Part shown: in pieces, positions 24,860 through 38,101 of the stretch
Layout: each line of letters starts with the position of its first letter
Position numbering within the stretch: position 1 is the stretch's first letter
From: Persicaria tinctoria
Taxonomy: Eukaryota > Streptophyta > Magnoliopsida > Caryophyllales > Polygonaceae
Assembly: GCA_037127255.1 (NCBI GenBank)
Contig: JBANSL010000009.1
Coordinates: 14,001,975 to 14,065,974 of the forward strand
Direction: 5' to 3'
Length of the DNA: 64,000 nt
Position numbers and translations under genes: made by a program
Notes under the pieces: generated by a model
Seen by the model: only the letters and a program-made list of their open reading frames with translations
The model's database searches: none
Told to the model about the DNA's origin: nothing

Positions 24860-25412
24860 ATTGTTATTAGAATCCCGATCCGGATCATTAGAATCTTAAG
24901 ATCCTACGATCCTACCTAGGGGCCCGATCCGGATCTATGCATGTGATCTTTTTTGTGTAGGATCTACAATGAGATCTTTAGAATCTTAATGGATCGATAG
25001 GATCTTACGATCCCACACACGATCCTAAAGATCCTATTTTTTATTAACAATATGTATTTTTTAAACATTTGTTTTGTTTCCTTGGTTGATTTTAGGGTGT
25101 TTAAATGTACACATTCAAGTAAGGAACGCGAAAAATAGCTTAGAGACAAGTGTTTCCGAGTCTTTTAACCAATATGACAATGTCTAAGGTCGTAAATGTA
25201 GATTTTTATGTCTTAAAATCAAAATATATTGTGTAACTAATATTTTTTTCCCTCGTTCTATAACTTTAAATTAAGCAACTTTGTTATATATATATTTTTA
25301 TGTTATTATTTAATTATATTTCGAGGATCTTACGATCCCCTAATGGGATCTTACGATCCGATCCACGGACCCTATTGTGATTCGATCCTAGAATCCCAAT
25401 CCTAATAACCTT
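24860..25412. mobile_element. Mutator-like MITE, 553 bp, GATCC-rich
   Basis: The element is flanked by an identical 10 bp direct repeat, GATCCCAAGC (24850-24859 and 25413-25422), the size expected for Mutator-like insertions. Its ends are imperfect inverted repeats: left ATTGTTATTAGAAT, right reverse-complement AAGGTTATTAGGAT. Inside, both ends carry many copies of GATCTTACGATCC/GATCCTACGATCC-like motifs around an AT-rich centre. No transposase is encoded. Confidence 0.72.
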
Positions 25413-25422
25413 GATCCCAAGC

Positions 25423-26062
25423 CTGAGCCTGGAGATTGACGGTCGCTTCTTGCTCCTGAACAACCGCACCAGATTCTTGGGGCACTTCCTCCTTCAAAAA
25501 GCATCATCTTGACGACGTCGTCGACTTCCGCTCACAATGGAAGCACTCCGTCCACAAGGCCTCTGGCTAACTCGAGCTTATTCGAGTGCCGCGTCTTGAT
25601 ATGTCGTTTGTCGGGCTAAGTCGCTAAATAAAAGTTGCATTTCGCAACACAACTTCCCTCATCTTGTTTCGAACCATTAGTACTAAACCAAACTTTAAAT
25701 ACCACACTCTTCTCTTCGCTGGGGAAATCTATCATTTTGCTTCCATATATAGGATCCGGTTTCGACTTCCAATTCCATATCACTTTTTTCGGGCTTGGAT
25801 AGTCATGTCGATTGAAATTTAAGCTAGTATATAAATTACATAAACAACTAAAAACAAGTAAAGTTATTTAGTGTGAAAATTCAATGGCTAGTTTTCGGGT
25901 GTGTTTGGATTCCAAATGTTTATATTTATAATGCACTTATAAACATAAACACTTTGGAAATGTTTGTTTAGCTAAATTTTGTTGTATTTTAAATAATGTG
26001 AATTTAAACTGAAATATTGTGTATATTATATAATTTAAACTGAAATATTGTGTATATTCAAT
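25423..26062. other. Flank 3' of the lipase pseudogene, unassigned
   Basis: The sequence is AT-rich, with a short direct duplication around 25995-26058 (ATACACAATATTTCAGTTTAAATT twice with variation, shown here truncated as ATACACAATATTTCAG). A minus-strand open stretch near 25430-25560 shows no family similarity I recognise. Confidence 0.4.
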
Positions 26063-26232
26063 GGCTAGTGCTATGTCCCTCCCACCCACTAGCTCAAATC
26101 TTTTACCATCTCCCTGAAACCTGTTCAATTCATGTTTGAAAACATGTTGAGAGGTAAGAAATAGAGTAATATAATAACAGTATGTAGTCATGAAGATCGA
26201 TCGATATAGTACTGACCCATTGAGCAAATGTA

Positions 26233-26923
26233 TGATGGAAATTAGATGCGCAGCGGAAGTTTTAGAAACTATTTTCTATCATCTAATCGCAAGGATCTTC
26301 ATGCATAAAATCGATAGATCAAATCATTGTTCATAGGAGATACCTCTTGATGCGTGAACCGGATCTAAACGGGGAGGATTCGGAAGAGAACTAGAGCCCC
26401 ACGTGTTGCTCCTCTACTTGGTCCACAAGAGCCCGGTCTAGATCTCCTTTGCCTTCGACTGCTAGGACGAAGATCGAAAGGTGAACAATCAAATTGCTCT
26501 TGATTGATGATGGTGGAATTCCGCCTTCACGTCTGTTGAAGCGGCAAGACTCACGCTCCTCTCTTTGGGATGTGTTAATTAGGTTAAGTCATAATAAGCC
26601 CATCTTTATAAGCTTATATTTATACCTTACTTGATTAATTATTTATTTCACAAATAAATCTTATCCCATTATTATTAATATATATCTAATATACACTAAT
26701 AATAAAATCATCTATCTTTTGATCAAGCCCGTCAACTCTAAGTGTGTGACCGCATAGGACCCGTTTATAATAGCCATGGGTTTAACCCGTTTAAGCCCAT
26801 TAATCGTAGTTGGCTTCTAGCAAAGCATTACGAATCCTAAAATAATCGGATTGAATATCTCTATCAATTGTCCTATTCCATAATTAGTCATTGCACATTA
26901 AATTAAAGGACACAATTCCTTCA
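26233..26923 (-). repeat. 3' LTR of the family-B Copia
   Basis: 691 bp. The adjoining minus-strand sequence AAGTGGGAGAT (26924-26934) is the polypurine tract. Confidence 0.92.
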
Positions 26924-29900
26924 ATCTCCCACTTGTCCTTAAACAAGTGTGCAATTTAAGATACCCGTGTCTCTTAATGTCATATTTGATGGTATGGTGA
27001 CATTCATATCTATTATCAAATATATTCCTTGAACTCCGAGTTCGAACTGTCAATTAAACGGATGATTACAAATAATCCATCCGAGCATGGCCATGCATTT
27101 TCAGTTCTTGCTCTTCAAGTGGCCTAGACACCATTCCTTTTCAATGCATCACAGTATGCATGAAGAAGGAGGACATCTACAGTCTTGTATGACTATGGCT
27201 CCCACTCAACTTTTGGCAATCCCAACTACGACCTTTATAACTCCCTGTTACGGAAATCGTTTAGCCGTGTCAAAGAAATACCAATCATCAAGAGAGACCA
27301 TAACAAACTCATGTATGAGGAATCTACTAATCATGGTTTAACTTAAAACTCCGCAATCCCTTTTGTAGAGTCTTAAGATGGGTCTGTCCTATATGTATCA
27401 TTCATACATATATATGTAATTGACTAGACATCTCCATGTCCCTATAGCCCATGAAACCTGGCGCTATCAGTCAACTTACAATATAGTCATTGAATAAAAT
27501 CACCTATGTCCAATTTGATGATTTCAGACTACGGACTTGTGATAATTCATAACTGCATTTCACTTAATGGGGTTTCATTTACCAGAACACTTAAGATAAT
27601 CCCATTTGCGAACTATGAATTATTTGGACATTTTATTTATTATCGTTCAACACAATATATAAATAAAGATGAAATATCATATATCATAAAATCATCCAGT
27701 CGAACATAAACTTAGTGTCTAACACTCTAAACATAAAATGTAATAGAAAGCAATCTCAAAGCCATTCTCCAATGTGTTTGAGACCCTTAGCCCTAGTGTG
27801 ACCATCATGCTTGGGCTAGGCATAAGCTTCGTCAATGGATTTGCAATATTGTCATATGTATGCACCTTACACATCTTAATGTCAAATAAGGTGAAACATC
27901 CTCATAAAATATACGATCAACTTGTCATCACCCTTAAGAAATCATCATTGGTTCTTCTCAAGAACTTCAGGATGTTCTTAGTTGCACACTAGTGTGCTTC
28001 TCATGGAATCAATTGGTATTTGCTACACCTGCTCATAGCAAATGCAACATCAGGTCGTGTACACACCATGACATAGGTAAAACCCTTTCTTGGAATTTTG
28101 CATATTGAATATGTTAAAAATCTTATCTATATATAAGTTCCTTGATTCAATCTAAGCAATCTCTCAGATCTATCTCTATAGATCTTTACTCCAAGTATGT
28201 GCACTGCCTCCCCAAAGTCTTTCATTGAGAAACATTTCTCCAGTCATTCCTTAACGGACTCTAGCATCGGAATGTCATTCCCAATAAGTAGTATGTCATC
28301 CACATACAAAACTAGGAAGACCACTTTACTCCCACTAAACTTCTTATATACACAAGGGTCCTCTTCGCATCTGACGAAATCAAACTCTTTGATCTTTTCA
28401 TCAAACCAAAAGTTCCAACTCCTGGATGCTTGCTTAAGTCCATATATATAGACCTCTTAAGCTTGCATACCTTCCTAGCATCACTTGGATCTTCAAAACC
28501 CTCGGGTTGTGTCATGTACACATCCTCTTCCAAGAATCCATTCAAGAAGGCGGTTTTGACATCCATTTTCCAAGTCTCATAATCATAATAGGCGGCAATA
28601 GCAAGGATTATCCTAATGGATCGATCTTATCATGACAACTGGTGAAAAGGTCTCATCGTAGTCTATACCATGAATCTGTTTAAAGCCTTTGGCAACTAAT
28701 CTTGCCTTGTATACAGATACCTTTCCATCCTTATCCGTCATAAGTTTGAAAACCCATTTGCTCCCTATGGGTTTTACCCCATCTAGTAAATCTATCAAGT
28801 CCCATACTTGATTTTCAAACATCGAATCCATTTCGGATCTCATGGCCTCAATCCATTTCTTGGAGTCTGGACCCGCATTGATTGCTTATAGGTATTAGGC
28901 TCATCATGTTCTAGCAGAAGAACATCAAGGTTAAATTCAAGATGAAATCATCATAACGTCTTGGTTGTACCCTTGGCCTATCTGATCTACGAGTGGGTTC
29001 AACTGGTTCAACAACTGGAGCTGGAACAGTTTCCAAAACTATTTGTGGATCCTCTTGTTCCGGTTCTTGGATGATTTGAGGCCCTTGGCCTTCCAAAACC
29101 ATCAACTCGTCCTCGACATCATCTATGTCATCTCGTTGTTGAGTTTGTTGCTCTTCATCATGAACTGGTTCAAGATGAATATTTCTCCCACTTGACTTAT
29201 TGGAAATGAACTCTCTTTCCAAAAAGACACTATCCCTTGCAACAAACACCTTTTGTTCAGCGGGATTATAGAAGTAATATCCAAAACTACATTTTGGATA
29301 TCCTATAAAATAGCATTTATCTGATTTAGGGGCAAGCTTATCCGTTTGTAAACGTTTTACATAAGCTTCACATCCCCATATCTTCATAAAAGACAATTTT
29401 GGAACCTTTCCAGTCCATATCTCATATGGAGTTTTGTCTACAGCTCTAGACGGAGTCCTGTTTAGTGTAAGTACGGCAGTTGTGAGGGCATATCCCCAGA
29501 AGGATACCGGAAGGTCAGCAAAACTCATCATAGATCGGACCTTGTCTAACAGGGTCCTGTTTCTCCTTTCAGATACACCGTTAAGCTGTGGTGTTCCTGG
29601 AGTAGACAATTGTGTTACTATCCCACAATTTTTCAAATGATGATCAAATTCATGTCTCAAGTACTCACCACCACGATCTGATCGAAGTGCTTTTATTGTT
29701 TTGTCAGTTTAAGTCTCTACCTCATTTTAAAATTCCTTGAACTTTTCAAAGGATTTCGATTTATGTGACATAAGGTAAATATATTCATATCTACTCATGT
29801 CATCAGTAAATGTGATGAAGTATTTATAACCACCTCTAGCTTCTGTACTCATTGGCCCACATACATCAGTATGTATAATGCCCAATAGCTCATTAGCCCT

Positions 29901-30905
29901 TTCATTTGTTCCTTTGAAAGGTGACCATGTCATCTTGCCCATCAAACATGACTCACATGTATCAATGGATTCACAATCCACGTCTTTTAGAAGTCCATCT
30001 TTATGGAGCTTCTTCATGCGATCTAAACTGATGTGACCCAAACGACAGTGCCATAGGTAGGCTTCACTCAACTTACTTGATTTTTGCCTTTTTGTATTTA
30101 TGTTATATGATTCTGTTGTAAGATCGAATAAAAATATTCCATTAATATCTTGAGCACGAGCATAGAAGATATCATTCTTGTGAATAATTATACCTTCATC
30201 TGTAGTGCCAAAATTAAAACCTTCAGAATAAATTACTGCCACCGAAACAAGGTTCTTTGTAATGCTAGGAACAAAATAACAATTATTTAGTTCTAAGATT
30301 AAACCAGAAGGAAAAGATAAACTAAAATCTCCTACGACAAGTGCAGCAACGCTTGCTCCATTTCCAACGCGTAGCTTTATCTCCCCTTTCTTCACTTGTC
30401 TCCTATTTCTTTGTCCCTGCACATTTGAAATAATGTGAGCACCACATGCGGTATCCAATACCCAAATAGGACCATTATCTAATGTGAGGACATTGGTTGA
30501 CAGTAATTGAATAACATAAATACCTGAAGTGTTGGAACTCAAAGTCCCATTCTTCTTATCTTCCAGGTACTTGGGACAATTTCTTTTCCAGTGTCCCTTA
30601 GCCTTACAGTGGAAACAATCATGGTCTGCAGCCACCCTTGGCTTCTCACCACCCTTAGGTTTTGCAACTTCCTTGCCCTTCCCTTGGGTATTGTTCTTGT
30701 TCTTGGCTACATTCTTGAACCCTTTCCCTCTATTGACGTTAAGAACTTCCTTCTTGTTGTTAGTGAGAGTATTCTGCTCAGCAGCTTTGAGCATACCATG
30801 GAGTTCGTTCAGGTTTTTTTTAATACCATGCATATGGTAGTTAATCCTGAATGATGCAAAGCCATCATGAGTGCAAGACGATATTTGTGGCCAACTCTTG
30901 GTCAT
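26924..30905 (-). pseudogene. Family-B Copia pol, multiply broken
   Basis: From 30905 leftwards: zinc knuckle CFHCKAKGHWKRNCP; protease site WVLDTACGAH; integrase zinc domain (WHCRLGHISLDRMKK to CESCLMG) and first catalytic Asp (HTDVCGPMS). Two stops then follow (29709-29728 region) before the second Asp (LRSDRGGEYLRHEF) and Glu (QLNGVSERRNRTL) of the DDE core in 28911-29660. After that come reverse transcriptase pieces 28613-28843 ([35 protein letters not shown]) and 28312-28566 (MDVKTAFLNGFLEEDVYMTQ), joined by frameshifts. The remaining RT/RNase H (26924-28310) is present only as decayed sequence. Non-functional. Confidence 0.85.
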
Positions 30906-31359
30906 ATGGGGTGCCCATTGTCTCCATACGGCTAAAAAGACCGATCATGTTGATCACATGGGGACCTACTGACTTTCCCTTCACAAGCTTGCTATCCAGT
31001 ATAGCCTTGTGAGTTTCATATCGTTCAATCATTACCTGTGCCTGAAACAACATTTTCAGGTTGGTGATGATAGAGTAGGCATCCTGGTATTCAAACCTCT
31101 TTTGAAGGTCAGGTTCCATGCTTGCTAGCATCAAACAAGTGACAGGTAAAGAATCACTCCTTAACTCCATTTCTCTAACTATCTCCTCATCCGATGAGGC
31201 ATCGGTAATAGTAGGGATAGGGTTTGTTAGGACGTCCTCACGCCCTTCAGACTTGAGAACAATTCTCAGATTCCTTTCCCAATCAAGAAAGTTCGTTCCA
31301 TTCAATTTGTTTTTCTCAACTATTGAGCGCGGGGTGAAATTCAAGTTATCATTAGACAT
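30865..31359 (-). pseudogene. Family-B Copia gag, frameshifted
   Basis: The ATG at 31357-31359 begins MSNDNLNFTPRSIVEKNKLN, a Copia-type Gag (UBN2-like). The frame breaks at ~30887. Compared with the intact copy at 63325-64000, five bases (TTACA) are missing from the sequence for LHSLHDGF, producing LHS followed by a stop. The Gag continues in another frame (CTHDGFASFRINYHMHG) into the following ORF. The paralogue in this window makes the frameshift directly visible. Confidence 0.88.
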
Positions 31360-33097
31360 AATGCCTATATAAAAGGAAATGACATACAAATCAGTTAATG
31401 TTCGAAATGCAAATTACTTAGGATTAAACACCTTTAAAATAAGTAAATGCGCATTTTATTCAAATTGTTATTGTTCCTGGTGAATAAAATGATTCCAAGA
31501 TCCCATTACACACAAGACCCAACGTACTTTTGCACTGTCTTGAGTCTTGTATGCTCAAGGTAAGTACCAATTACTAATTATAACTCCTTATAATTCTTGG
31601 TTGATGATCCACATCCAATGTAAAATCATCCTATGCCTCAAGATCCAAAACTTTGTCTTTTGGTCTCTCGTTGGGTACAACCATATCAAACCTTATGAAC
31701 CCCTTGTATAGATTCACCCTCAATAGCCCAAGATTATGGAAAGACACCCTCACTTTTGTGAAGCCCATCCAACCAAAAATCCAGAACTTAATGGGTTATG
31801 ATATGAAAAGGCATTGCCCCAAGGAACTTAAGTCTTTTATTTGTCTTTATTTATAAGTGAAAAAATATCATAAATAAAAACAACATAAAACTTAAAATAA
31901 GGCATTCAAAATGCAATTAAATTGTGATCCTAGTATGGCCCCTACGATGCATAAAATAAAGATCTAATCTTCATGGGTCTCCACCCTCGCGCCCTTCATG
32001 GATCTCCATCATTGAACTTCTTGTCTTCTTGTATTAATTACAATATTTTCTAATAATCTAATTACTGAAAATAAATTACAAAAATATATAACGATACACA
32101 GATCGTTTACAAAAAAACATAACGATACGCAGATCGTATTTATGGGTCATACTAGTCACCTCATGCAATAATATCATATATTAAAAATATTAATCACAAT
32201 TAATATAACATCAAAATATTAATCAAATTAATATAAACAAGAAATAGAATATTAATCATATTAATAAACTATTTAAATCAAATCAATTAAATTATCTAAT
32301 AAAATAACTAATTTAATACTCTTGATATTTAATTCAAAATTAGCAATCATATATATAGAATAAATTTATGGTAACTTTTACCTTGTATAATTGGATAAAT
32401 TTTTTTTTTATTAGGGATAAGATATCTACCATATCTAATTAAGGTAATTTAAGATTTTACACTAAAATCATAAATATCTTCCATAACCCTAATTCCGCCC
32501 CCATTCACTCCCACTCAAATTTTGTAACAATTACAAACTTTGACAATTGTAGGATTAAGATGGTAAGTTTTCATAAAACTTAAACTTTTGACAAATTAAT
32601 ATATGAATCAAATTCACATAAAATTTATTAACTTTATGCATCAAAATCATAAAATTCTTAATTTCATAAATTTAAATCAACTTGTACTTTCATAAAATCA
32701 AATATTTTATACTTTATACAAAAAAATCACATCTTTAGTATAAAGTGTACAAATTAATTTAACCGACCGATTTCAAAACATATTGTTTTCGAAAAATGAA
32801 TTGATGCTTACGTACGTAGGTACTGCAATTTGAATTAATCAATATCAATATATTTGGAACTCTTGATATTAATAAATCCAAGTTCGGAACTCTTGATCAC
32901 AATCAATTTGAATCAATATCAATTGAGACATAGACGTGCGGCGCCTATGTGAATCCGAATCAAATTCGGAACTCTTGATCTTAATACATCCAATTAATTA
33001 AAATCAAAATTTTAATCCTACAAATTATTCCATATATCAAATAAATTGAATCAAAATCAACAAGAAAATCAATCGATCATATGAATTTATGCAAGAT
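31360..33097 (-). other. Family-B Copia 5' leader, AT-rich
   Basis: The untranslated leader between the primer-binding site and gag, parts of which recur at 62509-63324. It includes a near-duplicated CGATAC(A/G)CAGATCGT motif around 32093-32130. Confidence 0.7.
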
Positions 33098-33109
33098 GCT
33101 CTGATGCCA
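33098..33109 (-). other. Primer-binding site of the family-B Copia
   Basis: The minus strand reads TGGCATCAGAGC one base after the 5' LTR end (TTTCCATCA), an initiator tRNA-Met type site. Confidence 0.85.
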
Positions 33110-33483
33110 CTGATGGAAATTAGATGCGCAACGGAAGTTTTAGAAACTATTTTCTATCATCTAATCGCAAGGATCTTCATGCATAAAATCGATAGATCAA
33201 ATCATTGTTCATAGGAGATACCTCTTGATGCGTGAACCGGATCTAAATGGGGAGGATTCGGAAGAGAACTAGAGCCCCACGTGTTGCTCCTCTACTTGGT
33301 CCACAAGAGCTCGGTCTAGATCTCCTTTGCCTTCGACTGCTAGGACGAAGATCGAAAGGTGAACAATCAAATTGCTCTTGATTGATGATGGTGGAATTCC
33401 GCCTTCACGTCTGTTGAAGCGGCAAGACTCACGCTCCTCTCTTTGGGATGTGTTAATTAGGTTAAGTCATAATAAGCCCATCT

Positions 33484-36400
33484 CACTACAAGAAATATGA
33501 GTATCGGCGACAAAATTCTGAAAATTTGGGCGACGTGTAAACTTTGGTGGCCCAAAATGAAGCATTTGTGACCAAAATAAAATTGGACGCCCAAAGTTAC
33601 TTTGTGCGATGAAAAAAAACAAATGTCGCCCAATTTGAGGTCTCAGTGGCGAAAATATATAAATATTTTATCACCCATAATATAAACTTTGGCAGAGCAG
33701 TGGCCCACCTTTGACATTTAAGGCGATGAAAAAAAAGGTTTTGTCGCCCAATCCTTACAAATAATATTCTCTTTGTTTTCTTTGTTCCTCAGTCCTCAGT
33801 TCCTCTCTCTCGTTTTCATCTCCTCTTCTCTCGTTCATCTCCTACTCTCTCGTTTACATCACCTCCACCAGATCTCGTTCAAGTCTTATTGCAGCACACG
33901 TAAATTGGAGGTTAGAGCTTCAGTCTATCTGATCGAGCTTGAATCCATCCAATTTGAGCTTGTTGCGCCTAGATCTCGTTCAAGGCCTGTTGCCGATCAT
34001 CGTTTAGGGCATGTTGCACTGTTCTCGATCTCCCTCCAATTTGAGCTTGTTGCGTCCGGATCATTAGGTGAGTACGCGATTTGTGCTTGATCTTAGCCCT
34101 AATTTTGTGAAATGTAGCCCTAATTCGGTTGTGCTTTGGGGTTTTGGAGGTGAGTACGCGATTTGTGCTTCCATTCTCTCCCAGAGTATGTATTTGCTTA
34201 TCTCGCAAACGCTAAAGGAAGGTTGATAGGAGTTCAAATTTGTGATTTCAGTTCTCCGAGAGTAGGTGTTTGTGACATCTTCGTTTGTTCCAGTTGACAG
34301 GTAACACCTCCTGAAACATTAATTCATTCATTCCCTCAAACCAAACTTGTTGAATGTTTCTAGTTATTGGTTAATATCTTCATTTGTTTCTTAATTGTTT
34401 ATGATAACTAGCTTCAGAGTCCTCTTTTTTTTTTTTATGATTCCAATTGCAAAAATCAGAAGGTGAATTATATGTATTGCACCTGTTGGTTAGTTGTTAG
34501 GTTCTCTTTCAATTCTAGAGGAGCTAAAAATTTTCAAAAATTATTTTATGTATGAAGTGCACACATTTTGACAGTAAAACTTTCAGAAATAATCTGACAG
34601 TGAGAACTTATAGTCCCTTTTATGTTAGTTTTTCTATTATTAAACGTATAGTCCCTTTTATCCTTACTTAGCTATGGAATAGTGTTAGCTAACTAGTAAA
34701 TCATTACTTAGCTAAAAATTTAGGGGGTTGAACTGTTTAAATCCTTACTTAGCTAACCAGTAATCACTTAAGAGTGGTGTTTTTTCTCTATCACTAGTTG
34801 ATTGCTTGATTTACAATTCATACAGATACACTATAAATATTCTCAAGATTGAGTGCAAGTTTAATGACAACAAAACTAACATGAAAGCTATGGAAATATT
34901 TCTTTTGTTGATTGAGTCATCAAATAAATTTTTAGAAATAATTTTGTATGAAAGCTAATTCAAATTGATAACGTAAGTATATTATACATATGAACTATTC
35001 TGGATTAGGACATATTTTGTGAAAAGAATAATTCCTACCTAGTGCAACTTAGTTCTTTCAAGACTAAGCTCCTTTTTGAAATGATGTAAACTTATGGCCC
35101 CCCCTTTTTTTTTTCTAGGTTAGTATAAGATATTTAATAATCCAGATTAAAAGATTAGCTTATAAAAATTGGGTGATAAGATATGAGAAAAATAAACTTG
35201 TAAATATAATTGTTTAGATTTTTACTCTCCCCCCACCATCTTTAATGTAAATTTAATGCATTCCATTTTTATTGCCATGATAATTGTCTATACAGTCTGA
35301 CTTTAGTCACAATATGGTGATTATATCTTTTTAAGTTGTACTTAAATGTAAAAATCTAATGTATGATGATATGTTTCTAAATTTGATTTTCTCTCTTCAT
35401 TTAAGCATGGTTAACGATCGAACGTGGATGAGGATGAGGATGGCGTGGGTCAAGGGCAAGGGCATGTCCCTTGAACAACATTGGATGAGAACCTTAATGT
35501 GTATAAATAACAAGGGCACAACCCTTTAAGCATTAAATTTCTCTTTTGGCATTGCTAATAAGGTAACTTCCCTAAGTTAGAGCTTTATATGCTTCCCACA
35601 ATGATTTTCTATTGTGCAAGAATGATTTGATGTAAGTATGATAGTGTCGTTATCATTAAAAACATTGATTTTATGTTTGTCTCCATATTTATAAACTAAA
35701 TTAACTTATCACTTGTTTAGGTCCATGAGTTATACACAGTCTCACTCTCAATCTGTACAACAAGACCGGGGTTCTACTGGGTCTACCTATTCCCAGGGAT
35801 CTAGCAGTTCGTATCGGGAAAATCGAAGATTACAACACTCACAAACAATGGAGGGTAATGAATTTACTATCTCTTAATTGCTCGATGAATTCATTTTACT
35901 TATTAACATGCTTACATGAATTTATGATTGTTGTCTGTACATGAGTTATGGTTGATGTCTGTACATGAATTACTTTCTGTACAAAAGTAATAGAAGTAAG
36001 ATTCTCTGTATTTTATTGTTCAGTAACAGAAGTAAGATTCTCTGTATTTATGATTGCTATCCATTGCATTGTTTGTTTAGATGCAACTGAAGTGATGTTT
36101 TACAACATAAAAAGTTGAATTTGTCTTCCAATGACAGGAAAAGGGACACGTGGTCGAACAAGAGGTATCAAGTGGCAGAATGAGAGAAAACACAAGCTTG
36201 GTGTTAAACCGTCATGTCAAATAACGAAAGATATGAAAAGAATCGTTGGTGAGAATGCAGATCAATTTATTACTGATGTTGGTCATTGGGTTAGGAACTT
36301 ATTATCATTATGATGCAGGTATATGACAACAATCATATGTTAAACAAATTATTTCATCATTTACTTATTATATGATGTATATTAGGACTTGATTCACATA

Positions 36401-36697
36401 TGATTCTTACAAGCCACCACTTTTAAGCTACAACAGCCACTAGTGATGTTCTATATCAAAATGCCTTTAACACTGCACATTTATATATGCATTTGATCGT
36501 GTGTCTTGGACTCGTGTCCCATGTCCTAGTTTGAATTTTGAAGGTGAACTTTTGTCTTCTATCCTAAAATGGAGTTTTCGTATTTTATTATATTAGTTTT
36601 ATGAATCTGTAATTTCAAGTTGAAGTAGATTGGGCGACGAAATTTTAATTTTGGGCGACAAAATCATTTGTCACAAAAAGTGAATTTTCTTGTAGTG
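33484..36697 (+). mobile_element. CACTA (En/Spm-like) transposon, non-autonomous, 3214 bp
   Basis: Terminal inverted repeats start CACTACAAGAAA at both ends. The 3 bp target-site duplication TCT (33481-33483 and 36698-36700) is exact. Subterminal regions carry repeated GGGCGACA / TCGCCCAA motifs in both orientations, typical of transposase-binding arrays of CACTA elements. There is no TNP2-type transposase; only a short exon pair encoding a transposase-associated protein remains. Confidence 0.93.
35725..36313 (+). pseudogene. Short two-exon remnant of a Ptta/En/Spm-type element protein
   Basis: Exon 35725-35854 (MSYTQSHSQSVQQDRGSTGS) ends at a GT donor, and exon 36138-36313 follows a CAG acceptor. 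The joined frame is KGTRGRTRGIKW, then KLGVKPSCQITKDM, then DVGHWVRNL. Gly/Arg-rich TRGxTRG segments followed by such a region are characteristic of the N-terminal part of plant Ptta/En/Spm transposase-associated proteins. At ~102 residues it is far shorter than the usual protein. It sits inside the CACTA element. Confidence 0.6.
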
Positions 36698-37961
36698 TCT
36701 TTATAAGCTTATATTTATACCTTACTTGATTAATTATTTATTTCACAAATAAATCTTATCCCATTATTATTAATATATATCTAATATACACTAATAATAA
36801 AATCATCTATCTTTTGATCAAGCCCGTCAACTCTAAGTGTGACCGCATAAGACTCGTTTATAATAGCCATGAGTTTAACCCGTTTAAGCCCATTAATCGT
36901 AGTTGGCTTCTAGCAAAGCATTACGACTCCTAAAATAATCGGATTGAATATCTCTATCAATTATCCTATTCCATAATTAGTCATTGCACATTAAATTAAA
37001 GGATACAATTCCTTCAATGTAGATACGTCTCCAAGCTATGGAAGCAAGAAAAGTCATTGGTTTCTTTCAAAAAGGGTGAGTCCTTGTGATCCAAGGCAAT
37101 CTCGACGCCTACGTGTGTGTAACACCAAGGCGACATGAAGCTGATCTGACCGAGCTTTTGTAGTACCGGTTGCACATGTTCATTGAAGATGATCCCCGGC
37201 ACCTTTGGCACCTTGTCGTGGACATTGACCACCCTTAGAACCTTGATCCCTAAACTCTCAAGCCTCTCCTTGAATCTGGCATTCCCAACTCTTGGACCCC
37301 CAAATGAGAACACACAAATAGGAACCACCTCTCCATCTCTCTTGATATCGATACCCGTCTCTGCAATGTCATATGCGTTAAGTATTCCAAGCGCGCTGCC
37401 TAAGCTGTGGCTTGTGACCGATATGCTTAACGCTTCGTCAGCATACTTGTCAACAAGCCATTTGATCTCTGCCAAGATCTGCTCTCTAGGAGAGTACTCG
37501 CTAAATGGGCAGATCTCATGTTTCCCAGTGTAGACAAATAGGAATCCAGACTCAGCCTTAACCTCTCTATCTGGAGCTGGAATCTTGCTTGATTTCACAG
37601 GCTGTAGGAAGTCCATTAGACCCGCCAGCCACTCGAGCTTTGTCACCGTGCCTCACCAGGCAATGATGATGTCTTGTCGGCCTAGCTTTGCTGACATTTC
37701 GTCATTTGACACCGCCACAAACCCCATCCAGTTGGCAGTTGCACTCCACCTGTTGTGGAAAACTGACCTCTTGAAGAACCCTGGCAGGTCCATGTCACAG
37801 GTGGCATAGATGTACCTTGTGACTTCATAGCCAGACCTGGATAGGCCAACCGATTCGAAAAACTTGTTGGGCTCATATCTGCAATTCCCACAGTTCTTGG
37901 AGAAGCTTTCGTATTCGAATGCATCATAGCACGCTTGTGTCATCTCCCCATAGCGAATAAC

Positions 37962-38101
37962 TGTAGAATAGCGGAATTGATGTAAAGTCCTCCTCGAGGG
38001 TTTCCATTCATTGATATAACATATATATATAGGTTACACAGGTATTGGGCCTTAACGGGCTTTTAGCCCACTATACAATATGAAACCTATGTAATCTATC
38101 A
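37962..38101 (-). repeat. 3' LTR of the complete family-A Copia
   Basis: 140 bp. On the minus strand it starts TGATAGATTACATAGG and ends CTATTCTACA. Confidence 0.93.

Larger units (their letters stand above)
26233..37016 (-). mobile_element. Copia LTR retrotransposon (family B) inserted in the lipase gene
   Basis: LTRs are 26233-26923 (691 bp) and 33111-33483 plus 36701-37016 (689 bp, split by a CACTA element). The target-site duplication ATGTA is exact (26228-26232 and 37017-37021). The minus-strand LTR starts TGAAGGAATTG and ends TTTCCATCA. By eye the LTRs differ at roughly nine positions plus one 2-base indel, so it is older than the Gypsy and the family-A Copia. The internal genes are broken (see gag and pol entries). 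Confidence 0.95.
33111..37016 (-). repeat. 5' LTR of the family-B Copia, split by a CACTA element
   Basis: The two LTR parts, 33111-33483 and 36701-37016, align end to end with the 3' LTR once the CACTA element and one copy of TCT are removed. Confidence 0.93.

Noticed and set aside
25430..25560. Possible lipase C-terminal exon
   Set aside because: The minus-strand open stretch does not resemble the expected lipase tail after GRDIAL.
26924..28310. Separate genes from short + strand ORFs
   Set aside because: These are antisense shadows of decayed Copia RT/RNase H sequence.
33773..34090. 105-codon ORF near the start of the CACTA element
   Set aside because: Pyrimidine-rich leader-like sequence without domain similarity; probably transcript leader of the element.
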